Assembly (NCBI RefSeq): GCF_024679245.1
Contig: NC_090186.1
Location: forward strand, 38,018,946-38,082,945
Direction: 5' to 3'
DNA: 64,000 bases
From: Pseudorasbora parva
Taxonomy: Eukaryota > Chordata > Actinopteri > Cypriniformes > Gobionidae
The position numbers and the translations under genes were made by a program. The notes beneath the pieces are model-generated. The model saw only the letters and a program-made list of their open reading frames with translations, was not told the DNA's origin and made no database searches. Positions 1 to 13,200 of this stretch are shown here, piece by piece. Each line of letters starts with the position of its first letter. The first letter of the stretch is position 1.

Positions 1-3000
1 ACCACAGAAAGGAGGCACTGTACTAATTAAAGGATGACAGTTTGCTCATTTGATTCAAATCCATTTCATTTAACAAATGTTTTGAAGTTTAAGACAACTA
101 CAGACAAAAAAAGTAGTATTTAAAAAGTTAGACCGAGTGGAACAGCTCCTCGAACAAGAAAAAAAAAAAAAAGGACGGGACTTGAATATTACAATCAATT
201 ACCAAAAGACAAAATCAAGTGTGTTTACTGGCATGGGGAAGTTACTTTGATTTTGATTATGAGAGCACATGATTTTTATATTTAAAAAATTAATTAAACG
301 ACTAAGCACTGTTAATCCAACCCTAATAGCTGCATTTAGGGCTTGTATGATTAAGATATTTACTAGTCATCACCCAGAGAAGCGTAACCTAATGTTTGAC
401 GGGTACTGAACAGGCACTTACACAGTTCATGACATTTAGCATTAGCAGAATCTTTCGCTTCAAAGCGCTTTTAAGAGTGTGACTTGTGTGTGGTCGACCG
501 TTCACAGACGACGGAGGATTAACACCACCACACTTAAAATTTGCTGAACCAAGATGAACTGAGAAAAGACTGCATCAGCTACAAAAACAACAGATGTTAA
601 TTAGAGGAGTCTAATGAGCAGAAATACAGAAGGGCAGCAAAGCATCAGCCAGGCTTACAAATTGAATACGGGGAGAAATCAGAAAGTGAGCCGAGTTTAT
701 ATTATGAATGGGTGGCTTCTGTTAGAGCTGCAAGATTCTGAATAGATCGAGAATAACGACTTTCAAATACATCAGGATTCTGAACAGACAGCTAAAAATA
801 AGATGCAATTTAGAGGTTCTGACAAATGGCGATTCAGTGACTCGGATCCTTCACTGGTTTCATTGCTGGATGAATTCATCTCTTGAAACGATTCACGACA
901 AAACCATTGACCAGTCACTTGTCACCTACAATGTTCCAATGACATTTTTATTGGAAGTGCCAAGTTACTTTCAAAAGGTGATTAGCTCCATTTATTGTTT
1001 CTGTAGAGTGTTTATATCAGAGCGAGAACCCTTTATCCCCAGACTTTGAATATCCCCGGACTTTGACTCATTTGAATATTTGTACTGGAATTAACGATAC
1101 TGTGAGGTTGAAAAGTAGTGTGTGGTTTGTGAAGCCGTGTTATATCCACGCATGATAGCCTTTCTCTGGGTCAGCGACAGCGCAAACTCACATTTGAGTG
1201 TTTCCGGTGTGATTGTCAAAGTTTAACAGACAGGCAAATCATTGTCGAGATGAGATCATGTGGCTGTTTGAATCGAGATTGCGATGTTTTTTGGTTATTT
1301 TTAATAATATGAAATCTTGATTTAGCGGTTCTCTCTCATTTTAATTATTTTGTCTTATTTGCAATCATTTTAAGTAGTGATGGGTATTGACATTTCATGA
1401 TTCGATTCGATTTCTATTCACAAGCTTTCAATTTGCTTTCCATTCAATATTGATTTAGAAGATACAGATCAGATCTTATCAGATACAGTACATGGCAAAT
1501 TTGAGAGGGAGGGATATATAAAAATAAAAAAAGGAAACCAATGCTGTAAACTATAAGTACCAACCAGTTGGTACTACATTATGTTATATCTATAGAATGT
1601 TAAAAATAACTTTGTATACAAACACTTAATTACACAAGATATAACTACCATCATTTCTACTCCAATTGTTATTTGGAATAAACATTTAAATGGTGGCTGT
1701 CAAAATGATTTAGTTAAACATTAAAAGCATTAAATATTGAAGATCTTAAATATATGCACCACACGACAAATTCATTATAATTTTATTTAAATGCTTCTCT
1801 CTAGAGTTCATTTTCTAGCTCAGTTTTGAGGTAAATGTTACATGACATTGCTAACATGGCGTTTTATTGATGTCTTTCTGTGGTTAAAACACTGATTGAG
1901 CAATTACGTGTGGCGCGATACAGATTTTCGGTAAGATGTACTCTTAACATACCTAAAGATGTACATGCTCATTTTGCACTCCAAGTGATCATCTCATCCA
2001 CTTTAAATACCAGTTCACATGGGCTCCGTCGTGCCGCTTCCCTTGAGCTGAGGCGCTACTGCGATCGGTCATGCCACAGAGCGCCAAAACCGGTATTTTT
2101 GGAATTTGAAGAAGAAAAAAAGAAAAAAAATCCACTTGGAATTTTGAGACTGTGCTTTTTTTACTTTGATATGAAACAAAGATTATGCCGATTTATTGGA
2201 CGCGATTATATATATATATATATGGACTTTTTTTTTTTTTTTTTTTAAAGGGACAAGCGAAAAAAAAATTTACTTGTCCAACGGACAAGAGCCTGAAAAC
2301 AAAAAATAACTAGAAAATCACCAAAATGCACGAATGATTGTACAGTAATTTAGTGTAAGTGGTGATCGATAGTGGTGGATAATAATATTTGATGAACTGA
2401 CGATAAGGTCGCGCTGTTGACACTCTTGCAGCCTCTCGAGCATAGACAGTAAAAGAAATGGACCGAGCGATCCCATTGACGTCAACGGCGAAATAATGAA
2501 GTCAACCAAGGGGCACTCACTTCCTGATGGCTGAGCGAACTGCGCAGGCTCAGACTGAGCTTGACGACGTAGATGTGACGTGAGCCTCCTGTCTGACAGC
2601 TGTAGGTCTTCTAGTAGTTGTGGAAAGTGAAATCTAAATCACGTTGTTTAAATATTTTCTCCCGTTGCTTTTGGCTCACTATCGGCTTCTCCCCATTCTT
2701 CCCCCTTGACTTTATCAGACTTTATGTCTCCACGTCCCCCCGACTGTCTCATAGACAGTAAAAGATTGTTTCTGAGCGTCTCTTCCTGTCTATACGGTAA
2801 TTTCTCAACTGTGCGACAGAGTCGCTTTGGTTATGACGCAATAGTTAGCCTATTTTTACAAAAACAGCTTCTGCGGGGCGATAGTGTAAGATACAAGGTA
2901 ACGGAGCCTTTTATACATTGTCGTGTTTCTTTAGAAATAAACAATGGACAAATGGAGTCTTTAAATGTCTCAGATGTAAAGTTATTCACTGTCAGAGTGA

Positions 3001-4044
3001 CTCAAAAATGAATGGGAGTCAATGGGATGCTAACAGCAGGTGATGGCTTGGTTAGCAATGGCAGCCCCTAGGGGTGGAACGCTTTCCGAGTGCTAGATTA
3101 CCCCCTTGCTCTCGAGGAGAAATTACAACACTAGAGCGGTTAAGCTGTTTCCTGAATACCATCACGACTGGGAAGCAGTGCCATTTTATATGGCAGCTTC
3201 ATAAACAATTAATTAACATTCACTTACATTTACATTCACTTAAAGTCACTTACATTTTAGATGCAACATTGAGTGCTTTTGTTCTATTTCAGCAGCGAAA
3301 ATCATTCACACACAGCAGAACCGTAATGCGCGTCTCACAGCACGTGTTACTGACCGATTCAGTGTTTGAAAGAATCGTTTGAATGAACGACTCAATGGCC
3401 GACTCATTAAGATGGCCACCTGCTGCCACCTACTGGAGGTTTAGTTTCATGTTTAAACATACTTTCTAACATTTATGTGTCTATTCAAAACATTATTTAT
3501 GGCAGTTGTAATTTTTCATTGTAAATTATTTATTGTTAACAGCCCTTATAGTGTCTTAATTTAATATATTGATCAAATTTAACAATATAAAATTAAACCT
3601 GAAGCATAGCCTAAGATTAGGGGGAAATGCCCTTTATAAAAAGGTAAAAATATCACAAATTTGAAATTATTCAATAAAAAAAAATTAAAATAAAAATTCA
3701 CAAATATGCAGATTTAAATATGTCAAAGCTGATTGAACACTGGTGAGAATATTGCTTCAGAATAAATTAGTTACAACACGCACAAAAAAAAAAAAAACTT
3801 TCCAAGCAATTTTTTTTTACTCAGACAAGTGAATGAACGATTTTGAACAGGAACATGCTTAATGTCAGCCCTGTGTATGTGTGTATGTTTATATATATAT
3901 TTTTTTATCAAATATATTTGTTATTTTTTTAGCCAGCCCTAATTTTTAGTCATCTTGAGGCCCCCGCCACAGATTGAGAGCCAGTGATTTAGATGGAAAG
4001 GGTCATTTTAGGTCTGTTGTACAACACGTGTTTGTTGAACCCAC
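1..4044. other. AT-rich stretch with degenerate repeat pieces, no supported gene
   Basis: Probably intron or 3' flank of the F-box gene. It contains short A- and T-runs (about 165-177, 2228-2246, 3785-3798), an (AT)n at 2205-2224, a segment from about 1377 that looks like a hAT-type end (TGATGGGTATTGA), a paired TTACTTGTCC/GGACAAG motif near 2253-2290, and two copies of CATAGACAGTAAAAGA (2441 and 2751). Small open frames here show no family resemblance. Confidence 0.5.
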
Positions 4045-4214
4045 CTTGAGAGATCTTGGTGTCAAACTCCAGCAGTGTGTAGAGCGATTCAGGAAGCAAC
4101 TGTCTAGCCCAGATGTTCTCCTCCAGGTAAATCCAATCTCGGATTATCCTCTTTCTACGCAAGAAACCTTGCACATGATCCAGGTACACCGAATTACCAG
4201 ACACCAGATAAAGC
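4045..4214 (-). CDS. F-box gene exon 7 (last one visible)
   Basis: 170 bp; poly-T tract then TTAAG acceptor, donor CAAG|GTGGGT, phase 2 to phase 1. Encodes LYLVSGNSVYLDHVQGFLRR, RIIRDWIYLEENIWARQLL and LYTLLEFDTKISQ. No following exon is convincingly seen in 1-4044. AG at 24-23 on the minus strand would open a short in-phase frame to the window edge, but its support is only one dinucleotide. Confidence 0.78.
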
Positions 4215-7200
4215 CTTAAAAAAAAAAAATTAATAAACATTAATGAAAGCAACGACACAGCTAATTATTTGTTTGTGTCATTAGCTTGGGAAATAAGACA
4301 ACTTTCATTAATAAACCAATAAGAGAATTAAAAAGCAAAAACAACATAAAAGCCAAGCACTTTTGAACAACGAAGCATTCATCTTCACATTCTCTGGATA
4401 TTTCCTTCTGTATAATGACTGTTACAGCTTCAAACAACCCCTCTGGATGAAAAACACTTAAGAAAACAGCGTGGGCTTGCGTGTTTACTGCGCACAAATT
4501 CAAACATATACCTCTTCAAATATGAATTGGATAAATTTAAAACCAGCACTGATGGCTTGAATGCTAATGACCAATTAGAGGTTCTTCTCATGTAGTTCAG
4601 CACTTTTCTGCCATTTTACTTGCATGAAAATATTTAAATCCAGTATCAATCACTGCATGCTGAAAAAGCACCATGCCATTCAGTCATGTCACTTCACCAT
4701 TTCGATCACACACACATCTGCTTGCGCAAGACCATCGCCCTAAAGGAACATCCCACTTAACTTTTCACACCACTGATCTTGGTTTACTCTAATGCTGTGG
4801 GCTAGGGCTGACTTTAGAGCGGAGTTCAGTTCAGCATCGAGATCAGTCGCCATACACTTCAAAGATGCCATTGACTGACTGCAGGCTATTTTTTTGAAGC
4901 TGCCATCTCCACCCAGTGCACTCTCAAAGCTTCAAAGTCCAGTCTGAAAGCCAACCACTGTTAAAAGCTCAACGTTTTCACCACTCGTTTAAAGGAAAGT
5001 GATTTGAGTAACAAAGCAACACTTTACAGCCTGAAGAGCGATCAATGGGAAATGCTGTGTTTACAAGCAAATTAGCGTGTCACTAACCCGATAATTGGGA
5101 CAGCTTTATAAACAAAATGTTGCATCAGTTAAAAAACTATAAAAAGCTTTGCAAAACGTTCTTCACGAACAATGTGCTGGACTATAAATCTCTATCAATA
5201 TTAAACCTAAGCCGAATAAATCTATTTTAAGTTAGCTTGGGGTACATTTAAACAACAACGTACTAACTACTAACAGAAAAGTTTTTCCTTTGCATTTAAA
5301 AAGTTTCCCATACAGACGACAATGCCGTCGAAACAATCACGGTTCACACGGATCCACAAAAGGTGACTAAAAATGATGTCACTTTGTAGGGGAACACTAC
5401 ACGCCTACAGACTGAAGATAATACAACACGTGCATGACGTCAGTTCACAATTGTGCGTTTTTGTACTTTAGACTACATGATGTTAACAGTGAGTCTAAGT
5501 TTCACTATGAAACCCGCTTTCAAAAGTGTGTCTTCAGCCACCCAAAAGATGTCACAGATGTCATTTAATGCATTTTGGCCATTCATTTACAAGTTTAGTG
5601 GAACAGTTATGTAAAAGCACTGCGCGCACACACACACGCGCACGCAAGCGATAACGGAGCAAGCAAGCGTAAACGCAGACCGAAGCAGGACTGACTTGTA
5701 GTAGGGGAGCGTCTCAATCATTTTCCAGTTGACATAATTTGCAGCAGTCTCCTCCAGCGTACAGACACGGGTCATCTGGACTTTGGCCACCTGCCAAAAG
5801 CGTTCGTGCTCAATGAGCGTCTCCTGCATCTCCCGCCTCAGCAGAAGATACACACCCTCCAGTGTGTCTTCATAAACCTGCCAACGACACGTCATTACAT
5901 CAGCAAGTGCGACTGACCTTGCTCCCAAAATAGTGTATGCATAAGGGAGCAGGCCTAAATTTGCATATTCATTAGTCAAAAATATACATTATGAAATGCT
6001 AACTGCACATTACTATGGTACATCCAAATCTTATTCTCAAAACTGTATATTTAAACTGTGCGCTCTGCATAACTTATCAGTTCCAAAGAATCCATGAAAC
6101 AAGTCATTAACCTCCGCTGGTAAAAATTAAAATTCACATTTAATGTGTCGGATCCTTTCCGTGTCCTTGAATGGTCACGTGTTGTAAAATAGTGTATAAT
6201 ATGGGAGGGTTTGTATGCTCAGACGTGCAATGTAATTGACTGAGACATGCACCGATACGTCTATAATCCATTTAGGCAGCCATTAGATAGGAGCGTCTGC
6301 TCACGCTGTGACCTGTGAAATCATTTTCACTGACTAATGAAATGCAGAGGAAAAGCACTGCTGGAATATTTAAGATCACATCCTCTGAGGAACTTGTTTG
6401 GCATTTGAGATGGGGAAGAGGGATATCAGTTGGAATAGAATGGAGACAATCCCTGGAAAGAGTCCTTGGAAAGGCAGCATGTCAAATTTATTCAAAAGCT
6501 CAATGCACACTGGGGAGATGACTTGATGCCAAAGATTTTTTTTTTTATTGAAGTCATATCTGCTTCAGACTGAAATATTGCTCAGCTTCCTGCATGCATT
6601 CTATGGTCGTACCTTTCGTCGCTTCAGTCTGCCCCAGTCGCGGCCCAAGATCCAGGCCATGAGAGACTTGCACATGGAGAAGTAGTTTGCAACAGTCTGA
6701 ATCCCTGATGGAAAGAAACAAGTACACTCAGAACATGAGATGATAGTCAAAGAGACTGGAGCAGTAACATGAAATATACAGACGCTTTTCCTGCCAAAGG
6801 ACTGGTACAGGCATAGTTCCTCAAGAGAGAGCGCCACATGAGACCGACAAAGAACAGAAAACACCTTCAAATACAGCAGGTTGCTTGACTGTTCCTAAGT
6901 TTAAGATCTAGCCAATTCTCTACCAGAAGTTGACCAATTCATGCAGATGGATGGGAAGCAAATTTAATTTAAAGCTGCAGTCCGTAACTTTTTGCACTCT
7001 AGTGGATAATAAACAGAACCACATGAAGATCTGTCTATGGCGAGTCATACAGGGACTGTGCTCCTCTGCAGCGGTTCCTACCAGACTGCTCTGAAATATA
7101 AATATATTAACACACAACCGCACCGTAATGATTCAGTGTTTTTTATTTTACAGTTTTAATTATCCTCGTTTAAAATTTTAATTCATAGACAGTATTCTTT

Positions 7201-10200
7201 TTTCTCATGCGCACATTACCACTATTTTTATTAATTTCTATGTAAAGCACTTTGAATTGCCATTGACTATGAATTGTGCTATACAAATAAACTTGAACTG
7301 TACTGTCTCTCATATGATTTCTGTAAATCTTGAACACACAATTACAGACAGCAGCTTTAGCATCCAAACAAAATCTTACTGAAAGATCTTTATTAGAGAA
7401 ATAAGATTAATAATAAATAAAATGTATTAATACACCCCTAGTGTATTATAATAATAATAAATAAAATGTATTACTACACCACTAGTGTATATAGATTAAT
7501 ATTGCATCACATTAGATTTAGACAAACAAACACTAATACAATATATATAGTCACTATCCAAGGTACATATTATATTACCATATACTGTATAGTTAATCCA
7601 AAATGAAAGTTACTGTGTGAGAAATTCAAGTTTACAGGGTTTTTTTGTCAGCACTACATTGCATAATGTTGAATATAAAATTCATAATAATGAAATTGTG
7701 TTTACTAAAAGCACGCAAGCACAACTCTGCCGTCATTAAGTCCCGCCTACCGACTCCATACACGATGTGATTGGCCCGACCAGAGTTTGGTTTTTACAGC
7801 TCAGACTGTATTAGGAGTTGCTAGATGATACTCGCGGCAGATAAAATTTGCTGCCGCTAGGGTGCTTCTAGATTTCTAGGCAAACAGTGCACCTCACAAT
7901 ATAACTCACCCAGATTCTCATTTCCCCGGGCCAATCGGCCTCTCCAGTAGTCTTTGGTAATGGGGTGCAGGGAGGCCAGGTACCTCACGTCACAAAGGGT
8001 TTCACCCCAGGTGGCCACCTTTCTCTTGCTGTGCTTCTTCCACTGCAGGAATATGGATCGCAGCTGCTTGTTGTACGGAGTCGGCTGACGAAACAACCAG
8101 TATGTGAAGAGCCACTGGAACCTGCACTGGATGTATTGATGGTACATGGACTCCAGCTCTGTGTGCTCTAAAATCAATACAAGATATGGTTGTCAATGAC
8201 AACAATAATGCAGATCAAAGCTAGTTAAAGGGTTACTTCAGTGATTTAGCATTAAGCTTTGCATTTAACCTGGGTCATTAATGTAGCAGAAATTAGGGCT
8301 GTGTGATATGGAGAAGAAAAAAAAACAGCTTTTTTTCTCAATTTTAACACAAACAGACATGCAGTTATAATACAATGTCCCATTATAAACGCATTGTGTG
8401 AATTTTAAACATATCCAAAGAAAACCAATTAGAGCTTTATCGAACTGATAACACGTCTCTAGAACAGACAAATGGCCAAAATAAAATATATTTATTAATG
8501 AGACTAAATGATCTTACCAGTGATTATGTCGCGCTCTCATATTGCGGTCTTTGAATTTGAAATGAGCTGCGGAATAAAATGCATCATGAAACTTTTTCTT
8601 TCGTTGATGTGAACTCCGTTAAATGAGCATATACCACAGGAATTGAAGTTAGGATTTATATTCATTTTGCAGAGGTGTAAGGTACAAGACAACCTGTATG
8701 TTTTTTTTTTATTTGTTTAGATTGTTTAACTCGTTTCGTTTGCGAGTGCCATTGCGAGGAGTATCAGCCTGCCTCAGCTCATCAAAAAAGCCTTTTACTG
8801 TGGTGGTAATAGTACCCTAGGCTAAATTAACCAACATTGTGATGCTTGAAGTGTTTTATATCTATGGATTTTATTAAAGGCAAGACAAATCAAGAGTTGC
8901 TTTCCAGAGGCTAAATCGATTAAACATGCGGTTAACTCACTGTTGGACCGCTGGCTGCTTGGTCGTCACTTACATTTTTTAAAATTTAATTTAACAAACA
9001 AAATTGCTCTAAACATTTTTCTAAATTAACTTAAGAAACGAAACAAAATATAACTACTTTGACATTAAAAACACACCTGAACTATTTTAATGGTTGCAAC
9101 AATGTTACCCTAAACACGGGCTCCAGTCAGACTCAGGCTGAGAACTTTGATAAGCTGTCGGACACGGGCCGGGCTAGGGCCTAGATTTGAGGCCCGTGCA
9201 GGGCTCCAATCCCACCCCCTCTCAGAAAATACATAAATCTGACATTACGGAGCTATGAGTTTAAAAGCAGCCTATTAAAATGGTAGCCTGACATGGTCAT
9301 ACTCAATTCTAGTCAGAATATGAGTCTGAAACTGCTCCATTGGGCTGTGATTATGGGGCGTGTTTCAACTGAACCAGACCTCAATAGGATAGACCGACAA
9401 CCAATCAGAGCAACGAAGCGAAGCATTGTCAAATGTCAACAGAGCTCAACTGCACTGTGATTCCAAGTCCGTGTTTTTACCGCGGGTTGTTTTCTATGTC
9501 CGTGGGTTGAAGCGACTATTATGTGATATGTAGACCCATGAGGGTGAATTTTAGCAGGCAACCTTGCCCAAATAACACATTTTACCCCCCAAACGCCTTT
9601 TTTCAGACAAAACCCAAACATCATTAAAAATATTTTTGGATGACTCGTGATCACAGGTGACCGCAGGCACCTGCTCATTTTGGATCAACCCGTGCATCAC
9701 TGATTAACGTAGGTAATCAAAACGACAAAAACAACCCAGACTAAAGTGTACAAAATTCGTAAGTTTGTGTATATCCCAGCACCACAATAGCCATTTTTAA
9801 TTGAAGGATAAGCATGTTATCCATGTATTAAATAAAATTAAAAGAACAAAATGTTTGAATTTGCATGGTGGTAACAAAGGTTTTCTTTTTTGTCATTTTG
9901 GCTTTGAATTTTGTTAGAAATATGAACTGAATTTAGAAACAAAATAAATTATTGAAATGAAGACAGCATTTTAAGTGAGAGCATGCAAAATATGTTCTCT
10001 GAATCAACGGCCTTTGTGACTGTACACAAATAAAAGTAGACAATTTATGGTTTATAATTATGTCTTGCTCATATCTTTCTGTATGGCTAAAACGTCTAAT
10101 GTATTGCAAGTTATATCTGCTGCCATAAAGGACAATGTCCATCCTAATGCGCCAACTTCGTCGGCCATGGGTTGAAGAAAATGTAGCCTATTTATTTAGG

Positions 10201-13200
10201 CTTTGTTTAAAAATTAGCCAATAATATTTTTTTTTTATTTCATATGTTGATATGTTATGCCCAGTCTGTTCCGGTCTCACGCTCAATTTACGGTAGGCGC
10301 GCTGATTCTGATTGGTTCGGATAGAATACTTGGAGGGTTGGGCCAGGAGCGCTGAAAAATCGTGCCAAAAAGCCATTTAGAAATCGCACATGCTCAAAAT
10401 GTGATTTTATTACGATTTTGATTAATCCCACAGCCCTAGTAGAAATAAGTAAGTAGTAATTTGGTGCCTTCTAGACTAAGAAAAGACAGAAAAAAAATGT
10501 ATCATGGGGTAAAAGACAAATGCTTAAAAAAAAAAAAAATGCCTAAGTACCCCTTTAAGCCGAAACACTTCAATAATACATAGATATTTCAGAAGTAAAG
10601 CCTGCACAATTACACCTTTCTGCAACCCTACAGAAGGAACTCAAACTACTGGTGGAAATTTAAAGACCTTTAGATTGACACTGACCAGGACACACCACAT
10701 CCTGTTCAAAGTTAACAGCTATAAAGCATGGCCTTTCATTTACTAGTAGTGTATTATATGATACAGGAACTAGCAGGTGAATGTGAACTATGAGTCACTG
10801 TCCTTTACCAGGAACATCACACAGCACATTCCAATTCTCCGATCAAGGGTCCATCAGCAGTTTGAAGTGATCCACCAGCGCAAAAAAAAAAAAAAAGATA
10901 ACTTCACCCTTCTTCAAAAAAAAAAAAACCCATTACTTTCAGAAGGAGAATGAAAACATATACATCAAAGACATAAAAGTTCAACAATAGCACCCAGACA
11001 CCCTCATGTCCCGACTCCCTTTGGGTAAGTCCACAGTATAAGTGCAATTACAAACCAGCCATTCATTTACTAAATGCACTGCAAAAAATCTAGTAGACTG
11101 GATTCACTCCAGCACTCAAAAAGCACTAAGGTAAGGTGATGCATAATATACTACATTTTCAGAAATATTAAAATCACAATATGCGCAACATTGGTTAATA
11201 CACTTTTTATTTTGCCATTAAGCGTCCTAAAGACCTTGCAATTAGACAAGTTTTACATCCAATCACAACCTGTTCCCTAATGCCCGGTACACACTGGGTG
11301 CTTCTCAATATCCCTCCTCGTTTCCTCGCTCCTCCGTCCTCCATCCTATGACCCGGAAACCGATGGAGCTCAGCCATCTTGTAGATCTCAATTCTCTAAT
11401 TGCACCGCGAGGAGGGAGGAGTGAGGAGGCTTCCTGAGGAGTCATGTGCGAGGATACACTGGAGTATCCTTTGTGGAAGTGGTTTATCGACTAAACGTGA
11501 TGCACAAATTCTCTAATGTTTAAGAATCCTGACTAAATCCAGCGGTGCAGTCATCAAACTGACACCGCTTTAAAGTGACATTAAAGGGAGCGAGGATATC
11601 AATTCACTTGATTCAATTCCTCCGTCCTCGTGTCTTTTCCTCGCGTCCTTCCCTGGCCTCCTGAAGGGGCGGAGCTGAGGAGCGAGGAAAGGAAGCTAGG
11701 AAAGGAAACAAGGATGCACAAATAAGAATTGGGATGCACCCACTGTATGATTTTGGGCTGACCCAGAAGAAAGATGACCAATCGTGGTGATTTATGTGGT
11801 TGTGCTCCTAAAGAGTTGTCCTATGTTGTACAGTGAGAGAGTATCAAAGAAGGCCATTATCATTATCACGGTCTCAGACCAAAGATAGCCTGCAATAATA
11901 TTCTCAGCGTCAGAAATTTAGCATGATCAACTCAGAAAGTGTTTGCTGCTATGACCTACGTCCACTGACTAGCCAATAAAAATGCAACATGAAATGGTGT
12001 ATTGATAAACAAAAATTTAAAACTACTCCCCTCAAGATCCATTTGTATAATTGACTTCCCAAGTTGCCCTCTTTTGCCTACCTCTTTTCAGCTCAGGTAA
12101 AAACCACAATTGCCAAATTGTGATTTACCTGACTATTCGTTTACCACTAGCTACACATGCGGATTAGGATTTGTTCTTCTATATAGGGCTGGGCGATATG
12201 ACGAAATATATCGTCTGGACGATAGAAAATGTCTATCGTTTTATATAAGGCTCTATCGCTTACGCCACGATAAGGCGTTTATGGCAGAATTTCACGTCAA
12301 GATGCACCTCACGCCACGGCATGCCCATGCACACTGCAATACATAAACACACATGGAGGAAGACGGTAGTAGACGCGGTTCAGACCAGGGTAATTATCAG
12401 AGTAATGATGCCAGAGTGGTGGCAAAAGTGCTCGAAACACACTTCAGACACAGACGCTGCAGCGGGCTTTTACGCGTGGCACACCATAGCCATATATTGA
12501 AATATTTTAATGGCAGGTGTAGGGATGGCGAAAACTAAACATTTTCTTGACCGACCACCGAGCCTCATTAGCCGGTTGAAACCGGTTAACCGATTAGTTT
12601 AAAATAAGCTGCGCTATTTGAAATAACAGCCGCGAGCCGCGCTCCCTCTGTCTCTCTCTCGCTCTCACACACACACACACACGCGCTGCCGCCTCCCTTC
12701 CACTCACGTCACTTTTTTTAAATCCCCCACAGCGCGAAACACGAGTCCCGCAAACGCGCCGCAGAGGAGCTTGTTTGTAATCAGAGGACAAATGGCTCCT
12801 TAGTTTCGAAATGGTTTGGTTAAGGTGATCGCGTTGTAAATAAAGGCGTTTGTCTAGCGTTAGAAGATCATTTGAAACATTGCCGCGGCTCATTCAAGAA
12901 AATGACAGCTCCGAAGAGACGCCGCTTTAGCTCGAGGTAGTGCTAACAATAATAATAGAGATAATAAAGAAAGACGATCAACACCTTATGTGTTCCCACT
13001 GAAATGAAGATGTAATATATTTCCAAATGTAAGCCCATCTTATGCGGAATGACGCTCCATCCTGTCGTCTGCCCTGACTCTAAGCTCGAGTGTTTACTTT
13101 TTGCAAACCTTGTGAGCGCGCAAACCCAAACGCTGTGACCTCGCGCCAAATGTTCTTATTGGTTTATTAAGTACAAACAGGCGAGTTATGAAAAAGTGAG

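Larger units (their letters stand above)
8225..10558. mobile_element. TTAA-flanked MITE split by a hAT-like element
   Basis: The outer ends are TTAA + AGGGTTACTTCAGTG at 8225 and AAGTACCCCT + TTAA at 10555-10558, giving matched inverted ends and TTAA duplications as made by piggyBac-type transposases. The MITE itself is only about 190 bp; the rest is the nested insertion at 8294-10438. A related left end recurs at 49004. Confidence 0.65.

Noticed and set aside
1..24. A final exon of the F-box gene at the window edge
   Set aside because: Only a TTAATTAG acceptor and seven open codons; too little to call.
1880..3382. Several 100-codon plus-strand frames
   Set aside because: Contain poly-T/AT runs or repeat-like sequence and no recognisable domain.
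5587..5695. Extension of F-box exon 6 to a stop at 5587
   Set aside because: The extension encodes low-complexity residues over a (CA)n; splicing at 5696 joins exon 7 in phase, which is better supported.
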